NCBI GenBank assembly: GCA_020638875.1
Contig: JACKHS010000016.1
Coordinates: 1-64,000, forward strand
Direction: 5' to 3'
Origin: Planctomycetota bacterium
Lineage (GTDB): Bacteria > Planctomycetota > UBA1135 > GCA-002686595
Length of the DNA: 64,000 nt
Below the pieces are notes generated by a model that did no database searches, was not told the DNA's origin, and worked only from the letters and a program-made list of their open reading frames with translations. Below are positions 44,311-52,294 of this stretch, piece by piece. The position numbers and the translations under genes were made by a program. How positions within the stretch are numbered: the stretch's first letter is position 1; each line of letters starts with the position of its first letter.

Positions 44311-45392
44311 TGTTCGATCGAATCCTCTCCCGCGGCAAGGTCCGCGCCGCGGTCAAGCGCTTGTCCGCCGAGCCCACCGCGAAGAACTACGTCAGCCTGG
44401 CGCAAGCCCACGCGTCGGTCGACCAGCTCGCCGACGTGCTCAAGGTCTGCGAGGAGGGCCTCGAGCTCTTCCCCGGCGACGTCGAGCTCTCGCGGCTCTA
44501 CGAGCGTGCTTCCTCCCTGCGCCGCGAGGACCGCGTGCGCGACTTGCAGCGCCTGCTCAAGAGCGCCCCGCGCCCCGCGCACTGGAAGGAGCTCTGCGAG
44601 ATCCAGCTCCAGTCCGGCCGCGTGTCGCGCGCCGAGCAGGCCGCCGCGGACTGGTACGCCGCCACCGGCGAGTTCGAGGCGCTGTACTACCAGGCGAAGG
44701 CGCGCACCGAGCGCTACTTCGCCGACCGGCGGCGCGACGACGCGCGTCGCGCGCTCGACCTCGCGACCGAGTGTCAGGGCCTCGAGCCCAACGACCCGCG
44801 TCCGGTCCACCTGCGCCTCTCGATCTTCTCGCGCTGCGGCGCGTGGAGCGAGGCGCGCACCTGCCTGGCGCGCTTGCTCGAGCTGCAGCCCGGCGATCCC
44901 GCGCTCGAAGCGCGCTTCCGCACCGTCGCCTCGATGGCCGACGGCACGCGCAGCCTCGACGCGGCCCTGCGCGAGGTGGAGCGCACGGGTCGCTTCATCG
45001 ACGACGAGAGCGACTCGGACTCGCGCAACAGCAGCAAGGCCGTGCGGCCCGCGCTGCAAGAGGTCGCGGCCGAGATCGGCGTGCGCGGCGCGTTCTACGT
45101 GCGCGGCGGCACGGCGCTCGTGCAGGGGCCGCGGGGCGCGACGGCCGAGCGCCAGGCGCGCGGCGTGCGCGAGCTCGTCTCCGCCAGCCGCTCGGCGGCG
45201 CGACGTCTGGGCCTGGGCCAGCCGCTCGAGGTGTGCTTCGAGGGCGACTTCGGTGTCCTGCACATGCGCCCCGGCAGCGTCGGCGCGGCGGCCATCTGGA
45301 CCGAGCGTCAGCCGTCGCGCAAGCACCTGGAGGTGCTCGCCGAGCTGGCGCGCTTCGAGGGCGTGACCCCCCGTCCCGAGGTGCAAGCGTGA
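44310..45392 (+). CDS. TPR protein with C-terminal roadblock/LC7-like domain
   Basis: A 360-residue protein. The first ~215 residues are TPR repeats (SLAQAHASVDQLADVLKVCEEGLELFPGDV written in parts as SLAQAHASVDQLADVL and EEGLELFPGDVELS). After an acidic linker (DDESDSDSRNSS, about 232-245) the C-terminal ~110 residues have the alternating pattern of a roadblock/LC7 domain: GAFYVRGGTALVQGP, VRELVSASRSAARRLGLG, and FGVLHMRPGSVGAAAIW. Such domains bind Ras-like GTPases. Start and stop overlap the neighbouring genes (TGATG and GTGA). Confidence 0.8.
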   Translation: MFDRILSRGKVRAAVKRLSAEPTAKNYVSLAQAHASVDQLADVLKVCEEGLELFPGDVELSRLYERASSLRREDRVRDLQRLLKSAPRPAHWKELCEIQLQSGRVSRAEQAAADWYAATGEFEALYYQAKARTERYFADRRRDDARRALDLATECQGLEPNDPRPVHLRLSIFSRCGAWSEARTCLARLLELQPGDPALEARFRTVASMADGTRSLDAALREVERTGRFIDDESDSDSRNSSKAVRPALQEVAAEIGVRGAFYVRGGTALVQGPRGATAERQARGVRELVSASRSAARRLGLGQPLEVCFEGDFGVLHMRPGSVGAAAIWTERQPSRKHLEVLAELARFEGVTPRPEVQA

Positions 45393-45943
45393 AGAAGATC
45401 CTCGATCCCCTGATCTGCGTCCCCGGCGTGCGTCGCGCGATGCTGATCGCGCACGACGGCGTCCCGATCCTGTACGCGAACTCGCACGAGGCTCGCGGCG
45501 ACGGCGAGGAGGGCTCGGCCTGGCACGACTCGGCCGACGACGTGAACGCCTTCGCCGGCCTGGTCGCCGGCTGGCTGGCCGAGGTGCAGCGTACGGTCGA
45601 CCCGATGAGCTGGAACGCCCCGACGCGCCTCGTGCTGCAAGCGGCGCGCGGCACGCTCGTGCTGCTCGTGTGCGAGCGCGCGATGCTCTCGGTCGAGCTC
45701 GAGCGCGGCGCGCTGCCGGAAGAGCTGCGCCTGCCGATGGAGGCCGCCCTGGCGCGGCTGCAACGCACGCTGCGCCGCGACCACCGCGGCGCTGTCGACA
45801 GCGAGGAGATTCCCGGGATCCACCCCGGTCGGACCGCCTCGGCGGTCGATGCAGAGGGCCCCGGCGCGGAAGCCGAGGTCCACCCGACGAGCGCGCGCTC
45901 GGAGCACGCGCCCAATCACCCCACGGGGAACGAGGTCCCCTAG
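45389..45943 (+). CDS. Roadblock/LC7-like protein
   Basis: A 184-residue protein with GTG start 45389 overlapping the upstream stop (GTGA). Residues 1-130 are roadblock/LC7-like: CVPGVRRAMLIAHDGVPILYA, then an amphipathic helix VNAFAGLVAGWLAEVQRTVD, then TLVLLVCERAMLSVELE. The last ~50 residues are an acidic, probably disordered tail. Likely a GTPase-associated scaffold for the MglA-like protein encoded next. Confidence 0.82.
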   Translation: MKKILDPLICVPGVRRAMLIAHDGVPILYANSHEARGDGEEGSAWHDSADDVNAFAGLVAGWLAEVQRTVDPMSWNAPTRLVLQAARGTLVLLVCERAMLSVELERGALPEELRLPMEAALARLQRTLRRDHRGAVDSEEIPGIHPGRTASAVDAEGPGAEAEVHPTSARSEHAPNHPTGNEVP

Positions 45944-45961
45944 ACCTCCGAGAACGGAAGC

Positions 45962-47233
45962 ATGGTCCAGATCAACTTCGCCCAGAAGCAGGTCAACGCG
46001 AAGATCGTCTACTACGGCCCGGGCATGTCGGGCAAGACGACCAACCTCGAGGTCATCCACCAGCGTGCCCCCGAGCCGAACCGCGGTGATCTCACCTCCA
46101 TCAGCACCGATGGGGATCGCACGCTCTTCTTCGACTTCATGCCGCTCGACCTGGGAACGGTCGCGGGCATGCGGACGTGCTTCCAGGTCTACACGGTGCC
46201 CGGACAGGTCTACTACAACTCCACGCGCAAGCTCGTGCTGCAGGGCGTGGACGGGGTGATCTTCGTCGCGGACTCCTCCCCCGACATGATGGAGGAGAAC
46301 CTCGAGTCGCTGCGCAACCTGCAGGAGAACCTGTCGGAGTACGGCCGCAGCTCCGAGGAGATCCCGCTGGTCATCCAGTACAACAAGCGCGACATCCCGG
46401 GCGCCCTCCCGATCGAGGTGCTCGAGGAGAAGCTCAACCAGCGCGGCGCCCCGGCCTTCGAGGCCATCGCCAACACCGGTCAAGGCGTCTTCCCGACGCT
46501 GAAGGCGCTGGCCGCGGCCGTGCTCGACTCGCTGCACAAGAGCAGCGGCAGCTCGGTGCCCGCCTCCGCGCCCGCGGCGCAACCCGTCGCTGCGCCGCAG
46601 GCGGCGACCGCGCAGCCGAGCGCGCCGGCGCCCGCCGCGGCTCCCGCGCCGCAGCGGCAGACGATCTCCATGAGCCAGACCGGCTTCCACAAGGCGCCGT
46701 CGCTGCCGTTGCAGGGCGCGGCCGCGCCGAGCGAGGCGCAGGCTCCCGACAAGGGCGCGCGGCCGCCGCAGAACGCGGCGACCACGCCCGGTCCGCAGGC
46801 GCTGGGCGGTCTGCAGCTCAAGGGCGGCAGCGAGGGCGACGGCGGCGGCCTGCGCATGGCGCAGCCCGCGACGCCGCCGGCACCGGAGCAACCGCCGACG
46901 CAGCCTTCGCTGAGCATGGCGGTACCGCCGCAGCCGCCGGCCGCGGCGCCCGCGCCGACGCAGGCTCCGCCCGCGACCGCGACGGCGACGGCGAAGCCGC
47001 AGACGCCGCCGGCCAACCGGCCGGCGACCCCGGGCTCGATGATGCGCCCCGACGGCGGCAGTCCGCCGCCGCGTCGCGCACCGGCGAGCAAGTCCTTCCC
47101 GTCGAAGGTCCAGGAAGCGCACGCCACGCCGAAGGGCGGCAAGCCCAAGAGCGCTGCGTTGACCGTGTTGATCGTCGTCGCCTCGATCGGCCTCGGCGCC
47201 GCGCTGGGCAGCTTCGTTCTGCAGATCCTCTGA
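45962..47233 (+). CDS. MglA-like small GTPase with long linker and C-terminal membrane anchor
   Basis: A 423-residue protein. Residues 1-195 are a typical MglA GTPase: G1 loop GPGMSGKTTN (19-28), STDGDRTLFFDFMPLDLG (the MglA-type switch region), TVPGQVYYNSTRKLVL (switch II, with Thr-Val-Pro-Gly-Gln as in MglA), NKRD near 141-144. MglA proteins set cell polarity and drive gliding or pilus positioning in other bacteria and are about 195 residues. Here an Ala/Pro/Gln/Gly-rich linker of about 200 residues follows and the protein ends in a hydrophobic helix (ALTVLIVVASIGLGAALGSF) with only a few residues after it, a tail-anchor layout. That arrangement is unusual for MglA. Confidence 0.92.
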   Translation: MVQINFAQKQVNAKIVYYGPGMSGKTTNLEVIHQRAPEPNRGDLTSISTDGDRTLFFDFMPLDLGTVAGMRTCFQVYTVPGQVYYNSTRKLVLQGVDGVIFVADSSPDMMEENLESLRNLQENLSEYGRSSEEIPLVIQYNKRDIPGALPIEVLEEKLNQRGAPAFEAIANTGQGVFPTLKALAAAVLDSLHKSSGSSVPASAPAAQPVAAPQAATAQPSAPAPAAAPAPQRQTISMSQTGFHKAPSLPLQGAAAPSEAQAPDKGARPPQNAATTPGPQALGGLQLKGGSEGDGGGLRMAQPATPPAPEQPPTQPSLSMAVPPQPPAAAPAPTQAPPATATATAKPQTPPANRPATPGSMMRPDGGSPPPRRAPASKSFPSKVQEAHATPKGGKPKSAALTVLIVVASIGLGAALGSFVLQIL

Positions 47234-47246
47234 TCAGGAGCCAGTC

Positions 47247-47762
47247 ATGACGCACGACGAGAAGCTTCGCCAGGCCCAACTGGTCTTCTACGCCGAGGAC
47301 GTGAGCGAGATCGAGCAGGAGCTCGACGGCTTCCTCGAGCTCTCCGGCGCGCGCTGCGCCATGCTGATCGATCGCGGCGGTCACCTCGTGACGCGTCGCG
47401 GCGAGTCGGTGGGCGAGTCGCCCGAGTCCGTCGCCGCGCTGGCCGCGGGCTCCTTCGCCGCCACGCGCGAGATGGCGCGCCTGATGGGGGAGGACGACTT
47501 CAACACGCTCTTCCACCAGGGCACGCGCGAGAGCATCCAGCTCTCGCAGATCGGCGACCGCGCGCTCTTCGCGATCGTGTTCGACGACCGCAGCAACCTC
47601 GGCCTCGTGCGCTTCTACGCCGAGGAGAGCCAGGGACGCCTGCGCGAGCTGTTCCAGGAGATGACCCGCCGCCAGGCGGAGCGCGTCGACGAGGACCCCG
47701 CGCGAGGGCTCGCGGCCGACTTCTCCTCGAGCGCCGCCGCCGCCCTGGACGAGCTGTTCTGA
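47247..47762 (+). CDS. MglB-like roadblock/LC7 protein
   Basis: A 171-residue roadblock/LC7 protein: VSEIEQELDGFLELSGARCAML, DRGGHLVTRRGES, the helix VAALAAGSFAATREMARLMG, and DRALFAIVFDDRSNLGLVRFY. This is the MglB-type pattern, and MglB acts as the GTPase-activating partner of MglA. It begins 13 bp after the GTPase gene with an AGGAG ribosome binding site. A hairpin terminator follows, closing the five-gene operon. Confidence 0.88.
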   Translation: MTHDEKLRQAQLVFYAEDVSEIEQELDGFLELSGARCAMLIDRGGHLVTRRGESVGESPESVAALAAGSFAATREMARLMGEDDFNTLFHQGTRESIQLSQIGDRALFAIVFDDRSNLGLVRFYAEESQGRLRELFQEMTRRQAERVDEDPARGLAADFSSSAAAALDELF

Positions 47763-47786
47763 GCTTCGAGCGGGCTCCGCTCCCGG

Positions 47787-47824
47787 CCGCGCGGGCCGGC
47801 GCCTCCGCGCGCCGGCCCGCGCGG
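47787..47824 (+). terminator. Terminator of the MglA-like operon
   Basis: A perfect 16-bp GC stem starting CCGCGCGGGCCGGCGC (47787-47802) with a six-base loop lies 24 bp after the last stop codon. No T-tract follows. Confidence 0.7.
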
Positions 47825-47895
47825 CGTTCCGGGGCCCTCGGCGCGGCCGGGGCGGGCGCCGCGCGGCACCTCCCGGGACGGCGCCCGGGCGGGGC

Positions 47896-47924
47896 TTGCA
47901 CGGCTCCGCCGGGCCCGCTATCCT
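47896..47924 (+). promoter_or_regulatory. Putative rpmB promoter
   Basis: TTGCAC (47896-47901) and TATCCT (47919-47924) are separated by exactly 17 bp, about 85 bp before rpmB. Confidence 0.45.
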
Positions 47925-48008
47925 CTTCGCCCTTCGACCGGGGTCCCGCCCCGAACCACCTCAGGACCCCACAGGCGCCCCTTCGGGCGCGCGACCCCTC
48001 AGCGAGCC

Positions 48009-48239
48009 ATGGCACGAGTCTGCGAGTATTGCGGCAAGGGAACGGCCACCGGCGGCACCATCGCCCGCCGCGGTCTGCCCAAGAAGAAGGGCGGCGTGGG
48101 CCTGCGCATCACCGGGCGCACCAAGCGCACCTTCAAGCCCAACGTCCAGCGCGTGCGGGCCGTGGTCGATGGCGTGGCCACGCGCGTGAAGATCTGCACG
48201 CGCTGCCTCAAGAGCGGCAAGATCGTCAAGCCCGCCTGA
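48009..48239 (+). CDS. rpmB: Large ribosomal subunit protein bL28
   Basis: A 76-residue L28. It starts MARVCEYCGKGTATGG and contains TKRTFKPNVQRVR, the family core. It is the zinc-binding form: CEYC near the start and CTRC near the end form the four-Cys site. It stands alone, without rpmG, and has its own promoter and terminator. Confidence 0.95.
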   Translation: MARVCEYCGKGTATGGTIARRGLPKKKGGVGLRITGRTKRTFKPNVQRVRAVVDGVATRVKICTRCLKSGKIVKPA

Positions 48240-48277
48240 GTCGCTGCCCGGGGAGCTCCCGGGCCGATCCCGCACGA

Positions 48278-48311
48278 GCGCGCGCTCGGACCTCGCGGTC
48301 CGGGCGCGCGC
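48278..48311 (+). terminator. rpmB terminator
   Basis: A 15-bp stem, GCGCGCGCTCGGACC with GGTCCGGGCGCGCGC (one wobble), has a TCGC loop and is followed by TGCGTTTCG. A shorter perfect hairpin (GCCCGGG-GAGCT-CCCGGGC) lies just upstream at 48246-48264. Confidence 0.7.
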
Positions 48312-49199
48312 TGCGTTTCGCGTGAAGGGCGTGCGACGCTGCGTCGCCGGCGATCGCCGCGAGTGTCGGCGCGGAGGCCGCGCGTCCACGGGGCGCCGTC
48401 TCGCTGGGGCGCCGAGCGCGTTGCGACTCGCCGAGCGGGAGCGACTCGTGTTCGCACCCGACGAGCGCTGGGCGCGTCGCGCGAGGTCGGAGACGGCGCG
48501 AGCATGGCGTGTGGACAACGTCGACGCGTCGCCGGTGGAGGTGGCGAGCGCTCGCTGCTGTTGCATCTCAGTGGTGGAAATGCGCCGCGCGCGCCTCAGG
48601 AATTTTCAATCGCACCCCTCGCCGCGGGGCCGCCAGGGCCGCCTCGATGGGGTCCTTCGCGCGGCGAGAGGCCTCCGCGGGCCCGTCGCTGGGGCTGTGA
48701 CGTGTCCGTTCTGGGAATGAAATCAAAGAACGGAGGGAGTTTGGTGCGCGCTCGATGAGCGCCTTCGAGAGCTCGCGCGCCGGCGCTTTCCCGCCCCGCG
48801 GATCGACCTCGTTCGCGTCGCGGGACTCGCGCGCGACGCGGAGCGACGCGCGCGCGAGCGCGACACGTCGACGCGTGTGCAAGCTGCGTCTCTTCAACGG
48901 CTTAGCGATGCAGTGCGCACGCCGGCGCGTCGTCACCGCGAGCGCGCGACGCGCATCTCCGAGCGTCGCGCTATGCGTCGTCGACGTCTCGACACGTCGT
49001 GGTGAAGCCGTCACTTCGAGCTCGGCCGCGTCGCGTTGCTCGTAGTGCGAGCGTCATGGAATCCGACATGCGGGCAGGGAAAGTTGTTGGATGCGGGGCA
49101 AGCTCCCGGGAGCAAGCACCGATAGTTCGCTTGATGTCGTGGCTCTAGCGCCCATCGTGGCGCACTTGATTCGGACACCCAGTCCAAGGAGACCCTTCC
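48312..49199. other. 888-bp region without a credible gene
   Basis: Frames here lack protein-like composition and mostly lack ribosome binding sites. The sequence is unusually rich in CG, TCG and CGA words, with the palindrome CGTCGACG recurring near 48518, 48869 and 48981. A perfect 7-bp inverted repeat CCGTTCT/AGAACGG with a 14-nt AT-rich loop (48706-48733) is a candidate operator. GCTCCCGGGAGC near 49108-49119 is a perfect 12-bp palindrome. AT-rich patches at 48600-48612 and 48710-48745 could be promoters. The final ~100 bp must carry the promoter and the AAGGAGA ribosome binding site of the histone-like gene. Confidence 0.4.
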
Positions 49200-49403
49200 A
49201 TGGCGAAGAAGAAAGCTACCCGCAAGAAGGCGGCCAAGAAGGCCACCACCAAGAAGGTGACCAAGAAGGCCACCAAGAAGAAGGCGACCAAGAAGAAGGC
49301 CGCCAAGAAGAAGGCCACGAAGAAGAAGGCCGCCAAGAAGAAGGCGACCAAGAAGAAGGCCGCCAAGAAAGCCACCAAGAAGAAGGCGACCCGCCGCCGC
49401 TAG
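49200..49403 (+). CDS. Histone H1-like Lys/Ala-rich DNA-binding protein
   Basis: A 67-residue protein made almost entirely of Lys, Ala and Thr in repeats of the KKKATKKKAAKK type, ending RRR. This is the composition of histone H1-like nucleoid proteins. The ATG at 49200 is preceded by AAGGAGACCC, a strong ribosome binding site. The DNA repeats are in frame, so the length could vary between strains. An HU gene follows 27 bp downstream, giving a two-gene chromatin operon. Confidence 0.9.
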   Translation: MAKKKATRKKAAKKATTKKVTKKATKKKATKKKAAKKKATKKKAAKKKATKKKAAKKATKKKATRRR

Positions 49404-49430
49404 GTCCGGGTTACCTCCGAGGAGCACGTC

Positions 49431-49700
49431 GTGAACAAGAGCCACCTGGTCGCCTACGTCGCCAGAGAGCTGCAGACGTCCCGTCTGCAAGCGGCCGCCC
49501 TTGTCGACACCGTGCTCGCGGGGGTTCGCCAAGGCCTCGTGGAGGACGGCTCGGTCACCCTGAGCGGGTTCGGTACCTTCGAGGTCAAGAACCGCAAGGC
49601 GCGCGTCGGAAGGAACCCCCAGACCGGGGAGCCCATCCAGATCGACGCCGGGCGGCGAGTCGGATTCCGGGTCGGCAAGGCCTTGCGCGAGTCCGTCTGA
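49431..49700 (+). CDS. HU/IHF-family DNA-binding protein
   Basis: An 89-residue HU-type nucleoid protein. It has the helical dimerisation part (MNKSHLVAYVARELQTSR) and the beta-arm region GFGTFEVKNRKARVGRNPQTGEPIQI with the conserved Arg-Asn-Pro tip. The GTG start 49431 follows GAGGAGCACGTC. It is probably co-transcribed with the Lys-rich protein upstream. Confidence 0.95.
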   Translation: MNKSHLVAYVARELQTSRLQAAALVDTVLAGVRQGLVEDGSVTLSGFGTFEVKNRKARVGRNPQTGEPIQIDAGRRVGFRVGKALRESV

Positions 49701-49710
49701 CGCGACACGC

Positions 49711-49741
49711 CCGGCGGAGCGCCTGCGCGGCGCTTCGCCGG
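49711..49741 (+). terminator. HU gene terminator hairpin
   Basis: A 13-bp stem, CCGGCGGAGCGCC with GGCGCTTCGCCGG (one wobble), has a TGCGC loop and starts 10 bp after the HU stop codon. Confidence 0.65.
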
Positions 49742-49790
49742 TCCCCGATCACGGGCGCCTGTGGTGTCCGATGTTCCTGAGGGAAGTTCG

Positions 49791-49822
49791 AGCGGCGCGG
49801 AGTCCACGGACTCCGCGCCGCT
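49791..49822. terminator. Bidirectional terminator between HU and metG
   Basis: A perfect 14-bp stem, AGCGGCGCGGAGTC with GACTCCGCGCCGCT, has a CACG loop and lies between convergent genes. On the + strand it is followed by TCTGCTTC. Confidence 0.8.
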
Positions 49823-49858
49823 TCTGCTTCGGGGGCGAGCGCTCGCGGCGGCGGCGGC

Positions 49859-51568
49859 TCAGCCCTGCGCGCGCGCCTCGAGCGCGGCCACCTCGCCGGC
49901 GATGCGCTCGTCGTCCAGCTTGGCGAAGAGCCCTTCGACCTCGCCGAGCGGCGTGCCGCACGGCAGCGTGCGCCACGCGCCGGGGCGCGGCGGCTGCGGC
50001 CAGCCCGGCGCCGTGACGGGGCCCGCCTGACCGAGCATCGCCCACAGGCGCTGCGCCTTGTGCGGCATGAAGGGCGCCATCCAGCGCGCCAGCAGGGCCA
50101 GCCACTCGCACGCCGTGTTGAGCACGGCGGCGCAGCGCTCGGGGTCGGTCTTGCGCAGCGCCCAGGGCGCCAAGCGGTCGACGAAGACGTTGGCCACCGC
50201 GGCGTTGGCCACGAAGGTCTCCGCGGCGCGGCGGAAGCGGAACTCGCGCACGTGAGCGCCGGGGTCGCCGATCGCGCCGCACTCCTCGAGCAGGACGCGA
50301 TCGAGCTCGACGCAGGTCGCCGCGTCGATGCTCGGCACCTTGCCCTCGAAGTGCTTGTCGATGAAGCGCAGCACGCGCGTGGCCAGGTTGCCGATCGTGT
50401 CGGCCAGCGAGGCGTTGACCGTCGACTGGAAGTCGCCCCAGGTGAACTCGCTGTCGGCCGTCTCCGGCATCGACGCGATCAGGTGGAAGCGCGCCGCCTC
50501 CGCGTCGTAGCTCTCGAAGAACTCGTCGAGCGGCAGCGTCCAGTTCGCGGACGTCGAGAACTTGCGTCCCTGCAGGTTGTAGAACTCGTTCGCAGGTACC
50601 GCCCACGGCAGCACGTAGTCCTGCTGCACGCCCCAGAGCATCGAGGGGAACACCAGGGCGTGGAAGGGGATGTTGTCCTTGCCGATGAAGTGCACGAGCC
50701 GCGTGTCGGGGTCCTGCCACCAGCGCCGCCAGCCCTCGGCGTCGCCGCGCGCCGCGCACAGCTCGGCCGTCATCGAGACGTAGCCGATGGGGGCGTCGAA
50801 CCAGACGTAGAGCACCTTGCCCTCCTCGCCCTCGAGGAACTCGGCGGGCACCGGCACGCCCCACTTCATGTCGCGCGTGATCGGGCGCGGCTGCAAGTCC
50901 TCGAGCATGTTGCCGATGAAGCCGCGCACGTTGGACTTCCACTCGTGCTCGGCGAACCAGGTCCCGATGTGCGCGTCGCGCAGCTTGGGCAGATCGAGGT
51001 ACCAGTGCGTCGTCTCGCGCAGCTCGGGCGCGTTGCCGCAGAGCTTGCACGAGGGCTCGCGCAACTTGGCGGCGTCCAGCCACGACCCGCAGGAGGGGCA
51101 CTCGTCGCCGCGTGCGGGCGCGTGGCCGCACTTCGGGCACGTGCCGAGGACGTAGCGGTCCGGGAGGAACATCGCGTCGTGGACGCAGTAGAGCTGCTCG
51201 GTCGTGCGCTTCTGCAGGTAGCCGTTCGCCGCCAGGCGCCGGAAGAACTCCTGCGAGAACTCCGCGTGGCGCGGGCAGACGCTGGTGCCGCTCCAGACGT
51301 CGAACTCGATGCCGAAGCGGTCGAACGTGCGCTTGAACTCGGCGCGCCAGCGCGCGACGTACGACGGGTAGTCGACGCCCTCCTGCTCGGCGTTGATCGT
51401 GATCGCCGCGCCGTGCTCGTCGGCGCCGCAGACGAAGAGCACGTCCTCGCCCTGCATGCGCAGCAGGCGGACGTAGACGTCGGCGGGCAGGTACGCGCCG
51501 GCGACGTGCCCGAAGTGGATCGGGCCGTTGGCGTAGGGCAGGGCGCTGGTGACGAGGTAGCGGCTCAC
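49859..51568 (-). CDS. metG: Methionyl-tRNA synthetase
   Basis: A 569-residue class I synthetase. The HIGH-type motif is in ALPYANGPIHFGHVAG near the N-terminus; the KMSKS loop is the KFSTS variant (GRKFSTSANW). A zinc insertion with CPKCG, CPSCG and CKLCG is present. It ends after the anticodon-binding helices, without the C-terminal dimerisation domain found in longer MetRS. It appears last in a minus-strand run with the LAB_N, GT2 and EI24-like genes. Confidence 0.97.
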   Translation of the reverse strand: MSRYLVTSALPYANGPIHFGHVAGAYLPADVYVRLLRMQGEDVLFVCGADEHGAAITINAEQEGVDYPSYVARWRAEFKRTFDRFGIEFDVWSGTSVCPRHAEFSQEFFRRLAANGYLQKRTTEQLYCVHDAMFLPDRYVLGTCPKCGHAPARGDECPSCGSWLDAAKLREPSCKLCGNAPELRETTHWYLDLPKLRDAHIGTWFAEHEWKSNVRGFIGNMLEDLQPRPITRDMKWGVPVPAEFLEGEEGKVLYVWFDAPIGYVSMTAELCAARGDAEGWRRWWQDPDTRLVHFIGKDNIPFHALVFPSMLWGVQQDYVLPWAVPANEFYNLQGRKFSTSANWTLPLDEFFESYDAEAARFHLIASMPETADSEFTWGDFQSTVNASLADTIGNLATRVLRFIDKHFEGKVPSIDAATCVELDRVLLEECGAIGDPGAHVREFRFRRAAETFVANAAVANVFVDRLAPWALRKTDPERCAAVLNTACEWLALLARWMAPFMPHKAQRLWAMLGQAGPVTAPGWPQPPRPGAWRTLPCGTPLGEVEGLFAKLDDERIAGEVAALEARAQG

Positions 51569-51642
51569 GGGGGGTCCTGGCTGCGGGGGGAGGGGCGGGC
51601 GCGAATCCTAGCAAGTCGCCGCGCGCCCCCGCGGCCCGGGGC

Positions 51643-52290
51643 TCAGGCCGTGCGGCGTCGGTGGCCGTACTCGAGCATCAGGTTGCGCGCCGGCGCGACC
51701 CACGCGCCGACGAAGCCGATCCAGAACACCGCCTCGCCGATCGCGAGCGTGTACGCGAGGTTGAGCAGCGAGCCGGTGAGGCACAGCCACCAGAAGGCGG
51801 GCGGGAAGTGGCTGTGGCCCGCGCGCTCGGAGAGCCACCACTGGACGAGGAAGCGCGTCGCCCAGATGGCTTGTCCGGCGAGCCCGGCGACGAGCCAAGG
51901 CAGCGCCACGTCGGCGCGCGTGCCGTCGCCGCCCTGCGCCCACGCGACGCCCATCAGCACCGCCGCCGCGCCCAGCCCCGCGAGCGCCGCGGGCACGGGG
52001 CCGAGGCGCGAGCCGCGCTCGCCGTGCAGCCGCAGGTTGCGCGCGTAGATCGCGGTGTTCACCAGGTAGCTCGGCAACAGCAACCACTCGCCCAGGCCCA
52101 GCGTCGCCGCGCTCAGGCAGAGGGAGCCGCCGAGCGAGATCCACCAGAACAGCGGCGGGTTCGCGCTGCGCCGCTCACGCTCGGACGCGACCCACTGGAC
52201 CATCACGCGGCCGAAGAAGAGCACCTGCCCGACGAGCGCGGTCCACTTCCACGGGCCCCAGTCCCAGATGGGCCACTCGCTGACGTTCAT
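51643..52290 (-). CDS. Membrane protein with two LAB_N domains
   Basis: A 215-residue polytopic membrane protein built from two copies of the lipid-A-disaccharide-synthase N-terminal (LAB_N) domain: QVLFFGRVMVQWVASERERR near residue 22 and QAIWATRFLVQWWLSERAGH near 138, each followed by an aromatic FWWISLGGS or FWWLCLTGS helix. Such proteins are often encoded beside dolichol-phosphate-mannose-type glycosyltransferases, as here. Likely involved in lipid-linked sugar or lipid A modification. Confidence 0.9.
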   Translation of the reverse strand: MNVSEWPIWDWGPWKWTALVGQVLFFGRVMVQWVASERERRSANPPLFWWISLGGSLCLSAATLGLGEWLLLPSYLVNTAIYARNLRLHGERGSRLGPVPAALAGLGAAAVLMGVAWAQGGDGTRADVALPWLVAGLAGQAIWATRFLVQWWLSERAGHSHFPPAFWWLCLTGSLLNLAYTLAIGEAVFWIGFVGAWVAPARNLMLEYGHRRRTA

Positions 52291-52294
52291 CGAG

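Noticed and set aside
48322..49045. Open frames of 96-148 residues on both strands between rpmB and the histone-like gene.
   Set aside because: Poor ribosome binding sites, no recognisable motifs and composition matching non-coding sequence; treated as a gap.
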